A DNA stretch of 6,584 nucleotides from Candidatus Saccharimonadota bacterium (GTDB taxonomy: Bacteria; Patescibacteriota; Saccharimonadia; Saccharimonadales; Saccharimonadaceae), in the NCBI GenBank assembly GCA_905372495.1, contig CAJPPG010000031.1, positions 1 through 6,584 on the forward strand, written 5' to 3'. Both the position numbers and the translations under genes were made by a program. Below the pieces are notes generated by a model, which saw only the letters and a program-made list of their open reading frames with translations, had not been told where the DNA came from and searched no databases. Positions 5,841 to 6,584 of this stretch are shown piece by piece. Positions within the stretch are counted from its first letter, which is position 1, and each line of letters starts with the position of its first letter.

Positions 5841-5886
5841 GTTGCATAATATTAACTGAACAGGAGTGATATATAGACACGAGAAA

Positions 5887-5892
5887 AGGAGG
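5887..5892 (+). promoter_or_regulatory. Ribosome binding site of the recombinase remnant
   Basis: AGGAGG at 5887-5892 sits 7 nt before ATG 5900. This is a full consensus site, stronger than any site in front of the host-type genes here, and fits a Firmicutes origin. Confidence 0.65.
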
Positions 5893-5899
5893 ATATTGC

Positions 5900-6178
5900 A
5901 TGATAGAATCATCATAACAAAATCACAGCACTATACTCCCGCCTTTCAGTTGGTGATGAAGATAGAGACGGTGGCGAGAGTAATAGTATTGTAAATCAAA
6001 AAGCCTTTTTAGAAAGGTATGCAAGAGAAAAAAGCTGATAAATATTCGCCATTATATCGATGATGATGAAAGCGGTAGGTTCTTTGACCGTTCAGCTTAT
6101 ACACAGATGATAAGCGATGTAGAGCAAGGCAAAATCGGAATTGTCGTCATGAAAGATATGACGAGATGGGGAAGAAAT
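5900..6178 (+). pseudogene. tnpX: N-terminal catalytic region of a TnpX-type large serine recombinase, frameshifted and truncated
   Basis: Large serine recombinases excise and insert elements through a Ser-DNA intermediate. Three frames must be joined. ATG 5900 gives MIESS and a stop; skipping one T (5915) leads into NKITALYSRLSVGDEDRDG and on through SNSIVNQKAFLERYAREK (from 5916), which stops at TGA 6036. Adding one A to the six-A run near 6028-6033 restores KKLINIRHYIDDDESG, continuing with RFFDRSAYTQMISDVEQG and IGIVVMKDMTRWGRN to about 6178. The catalytic serine (last S of YSRLS, codon 5946-5948), the DDDESGRFFDR motif and the KDMTRWGR motif are all present. After this the expected continuation (WGRDYL...) is lost and the frame ends, so the DNA-binding recombinase and zinc-ribbon domains (normally several hundred residues) are missing. 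Inactive as read. The small indels could be assembly errors, but the truncation is a real rearrangement or a misassembly. Confidence 0.85.
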
Positions 6179-6323
6179 AGAAGAAGCAAAGAAAAAAGCC
6201 AGAGCATATCGTAGGGCATATTACAAAGAATACCGAGTCAAAAACCTTGAAAAGTGCCGAGAGTATGAAAAATTAAAAGCAAGAGAGTATAGAGCAAAAA
6301 AGGAGCTACAAAGAGCAACCTAA
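6162..6323 (+). pseudogene. 3' end of a charged, Tyr-rich small coding region, 5' end lost
   Basis: The frame opens after TGA 6159-6161 and ends at TAA 6321-6323. It has no ATG, GTG or TTG, so it cannot be translated independently in the usual way. The peptide from about 6180 is strongly charged and helical, with a spaced Tyr/Arg pattern: KKKARAYRRAYYKEYRVKN, then LEKCREYEKLKAREYRAKK. Similar Y-x-E-Y-R-x-K-N repeats occur in small accessory proteins of Firmicutes phages and integrative elements; that is a resemblance, not an identification. The first codons overlap the recombinase remnant in another frame, so the true junction is near 6172-6180. It is either another element gene joined by deletion or, less likely, the C-terminus of the recombinase itself. 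Confidence 0.5.
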
Positions 6324-6342
6324 AACTAAATATCAACCAAGC

Positions 6343-6378
6343 AAAAGAGGTTTCCTAATCACAAGAAATCTTTTTTTT
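6343..6378 (+). terminator. Intrinsic terminator-like hairpin before tnpW
   Basis: AAAAGAGGTTTC (6343-6354) can pair with GAAATC plus the following T run (6365-6376) across a 10-nt loop. This makes a stem of up to 12 bp with two G-U pairs, followed by the end of an eight-T run (6371-6378). It lies 20 nt after the orphan stop and 12 nt before the tnpW ribosome binding site. The stem is A/U-rich, so its strength is uncertain. Confidence 0.5.
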
Positions 6379-6390
6379 GTGCAAGTCGAG

Positions 6391-6396
6391 AGGAGG
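6391..6396 (+). promoter_or_regulatory. Ribosome binding site of tnpW
   Basis: AGGAGG at 6391-6396 with a 6-nt spacer to ATG 6403. It matches the consensus, like the recombinase site at 5887-5892, and fixes the start. Confidence 0.75.
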
Positions 6397-6402
6397 AACT
6401 AA

Positions 6403-6584
6403 ATGGCAGAAAATGAAAAAACAGATATTAAAGAAATACAGGTAGAACAACAAGCACTCCACCCAAAGCCTGACGGTATTCTAACAAAAAAGATAAATGG
6501 AAAGACCTTTGTAACAGAGATATATTTTGATAAAAAGAGTAAAGAGACATTTCAAGATAAGCTGTTCAAAGTAATACATTCAAA
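6403..6584 (+). CDS. tnpW: TnpW-family transposon-encoded protein (3' end outside window)
   Basis: ATG 6403 follows AGGAGG by 6 nt and the frame is open for 60 codons to the right edge. The polar N-terminus (MAENEKTDIKEIQVEQQ) is followed by PDGILTKKINGKTFVTEIYF and then KSKETFQDKLFKVIHS. This resembles the TnpW family: a disordered acidic start, then a small domain with a KKIxGxTFxxxxxF strand pair and a SKET..DK..K.I helix. TnpW proteins are small (about 60-90 residues) accessory products of Tn4451-like elements with no established biochemical role. Presence next to a TnpX-type recombinase remnant supports the call. Unlike its upstream neighbours it shows no frameshift, so it may still be functional, or it may belong to an element segment that continues beyond the window. 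Confidence 0.75.
   Translation, partial: MAENEKTDIKEIQVEQQALHPKPDGILTKKINGKTFVTEIYFDKKSKETFQDKLFKVIHS

Larger units (their letters stand above)
5841..6584 (+). mobile_element. Remnant of a Firmicutes-type transposon/integrative element (TnpX-TnpW type)
   Basis: From about 5841 the sequence changes from compact host genes to a decayed serine recombinase start, an orphan coding tail and a TnpW-family gene, all on the + strand. Large serine recombinase plus TnpW is the gene set of Tn4451-like elements of Clostridia and relatives, in which the recombinase lies close to one end and reads inward. That matches the recombinase starting about 60 nt after the broken host gene. The left end is placed where phosphatase homology stops; the exact terminal dinucleotide cannot be fixed. 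The right end lies beyond the window, so a longer and possibly more complete element may follow. Confidence 0.6.

Noticed and set aside
6036..6041. Possible UGA recoding in the recombinase (TGA 6036-6038)
   Set aside because: TAA follows immediately in the same frame, and adding one A to the upstream A run gives a perfect family match, so a frameshift explains it better than recoding.
1..6584. CRISPR array, tRNA or rRNA genes
   Set aside because: No regularly spaced repeats, cloverleaf-like segments or rRNA signatures were seen on either strand.

Overview
The window looks like chromosomal DNA from a reduced-genome bacterium of the Candidate Phyla Radiation, most likely Saccharibacteria (TM7) or a relative. 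This is inference from gene style, not a database match. The pointers are a type IV pilus-type ATPase without the usual zinc-binding cysteines, an RNase HII fused to a YraN-type nuclease domain, a ribosomal protein L19 with an acidic tail, compact intergenic spaces, and promoters that place TATAAT 6-7 nt in front of ATG. UGA is not needed as a sense codon in any intact gene.

Layout. The left edge (to 361) holds the 3' end of an unrecognised + strand gene. ychF (425-1426, +, TTG start) and an rnhB-yraN fusion (1472-2518, +) follow, each with its own extended -10 promoter. A bidirectional terminator hairpin (2567-2594) separates the fusion gene from rplS (L19, 2608-3069, -), with which it converges. 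Upstream of rplS lies a two-gene minus-strand operon that begins at 5735: a PilB/GspE-family ATPase (5735-4095), then 14 nt later a single-pass membrane protein of unknown function (4080-3142).

The right end (5801-6584) differs in character. A probably leaderless promoter, divergent from pilB, precedes the first codons of a histidine-phosphatase gene (MKLYLVRH, then RHGETSW after correcting one base). That gene breaks off near 5840. Next comes wreckage of a Firmicutes-type mobile element: the frameshifted N-terminal catalytic region of a TnpX-type large serine recombinase (5900 to about 6178), the 3' end of a charged Tyr/Lys/Arg-rich coding region (about 6180-6323), a terminator-like hairpin, and the intact start of a TnpW-family gene that runs off the window.

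How the genes relate. ychF, rnhB-yraN and rplS are housekeeping functions (ribosome-associated ATPase, RNA-DNA hybrid repair, translation). The pilB operon points to type IV pilus assembly, a trait known in oral Saccharibacteria. The most notable points are the element remnant inside a host gene, three putative leaderless starts sharing one promoter architecture, the nuclease fusion with its duplicated linker, a YchF with a very short coiled-coil arm, and the cysteine-free PilB.
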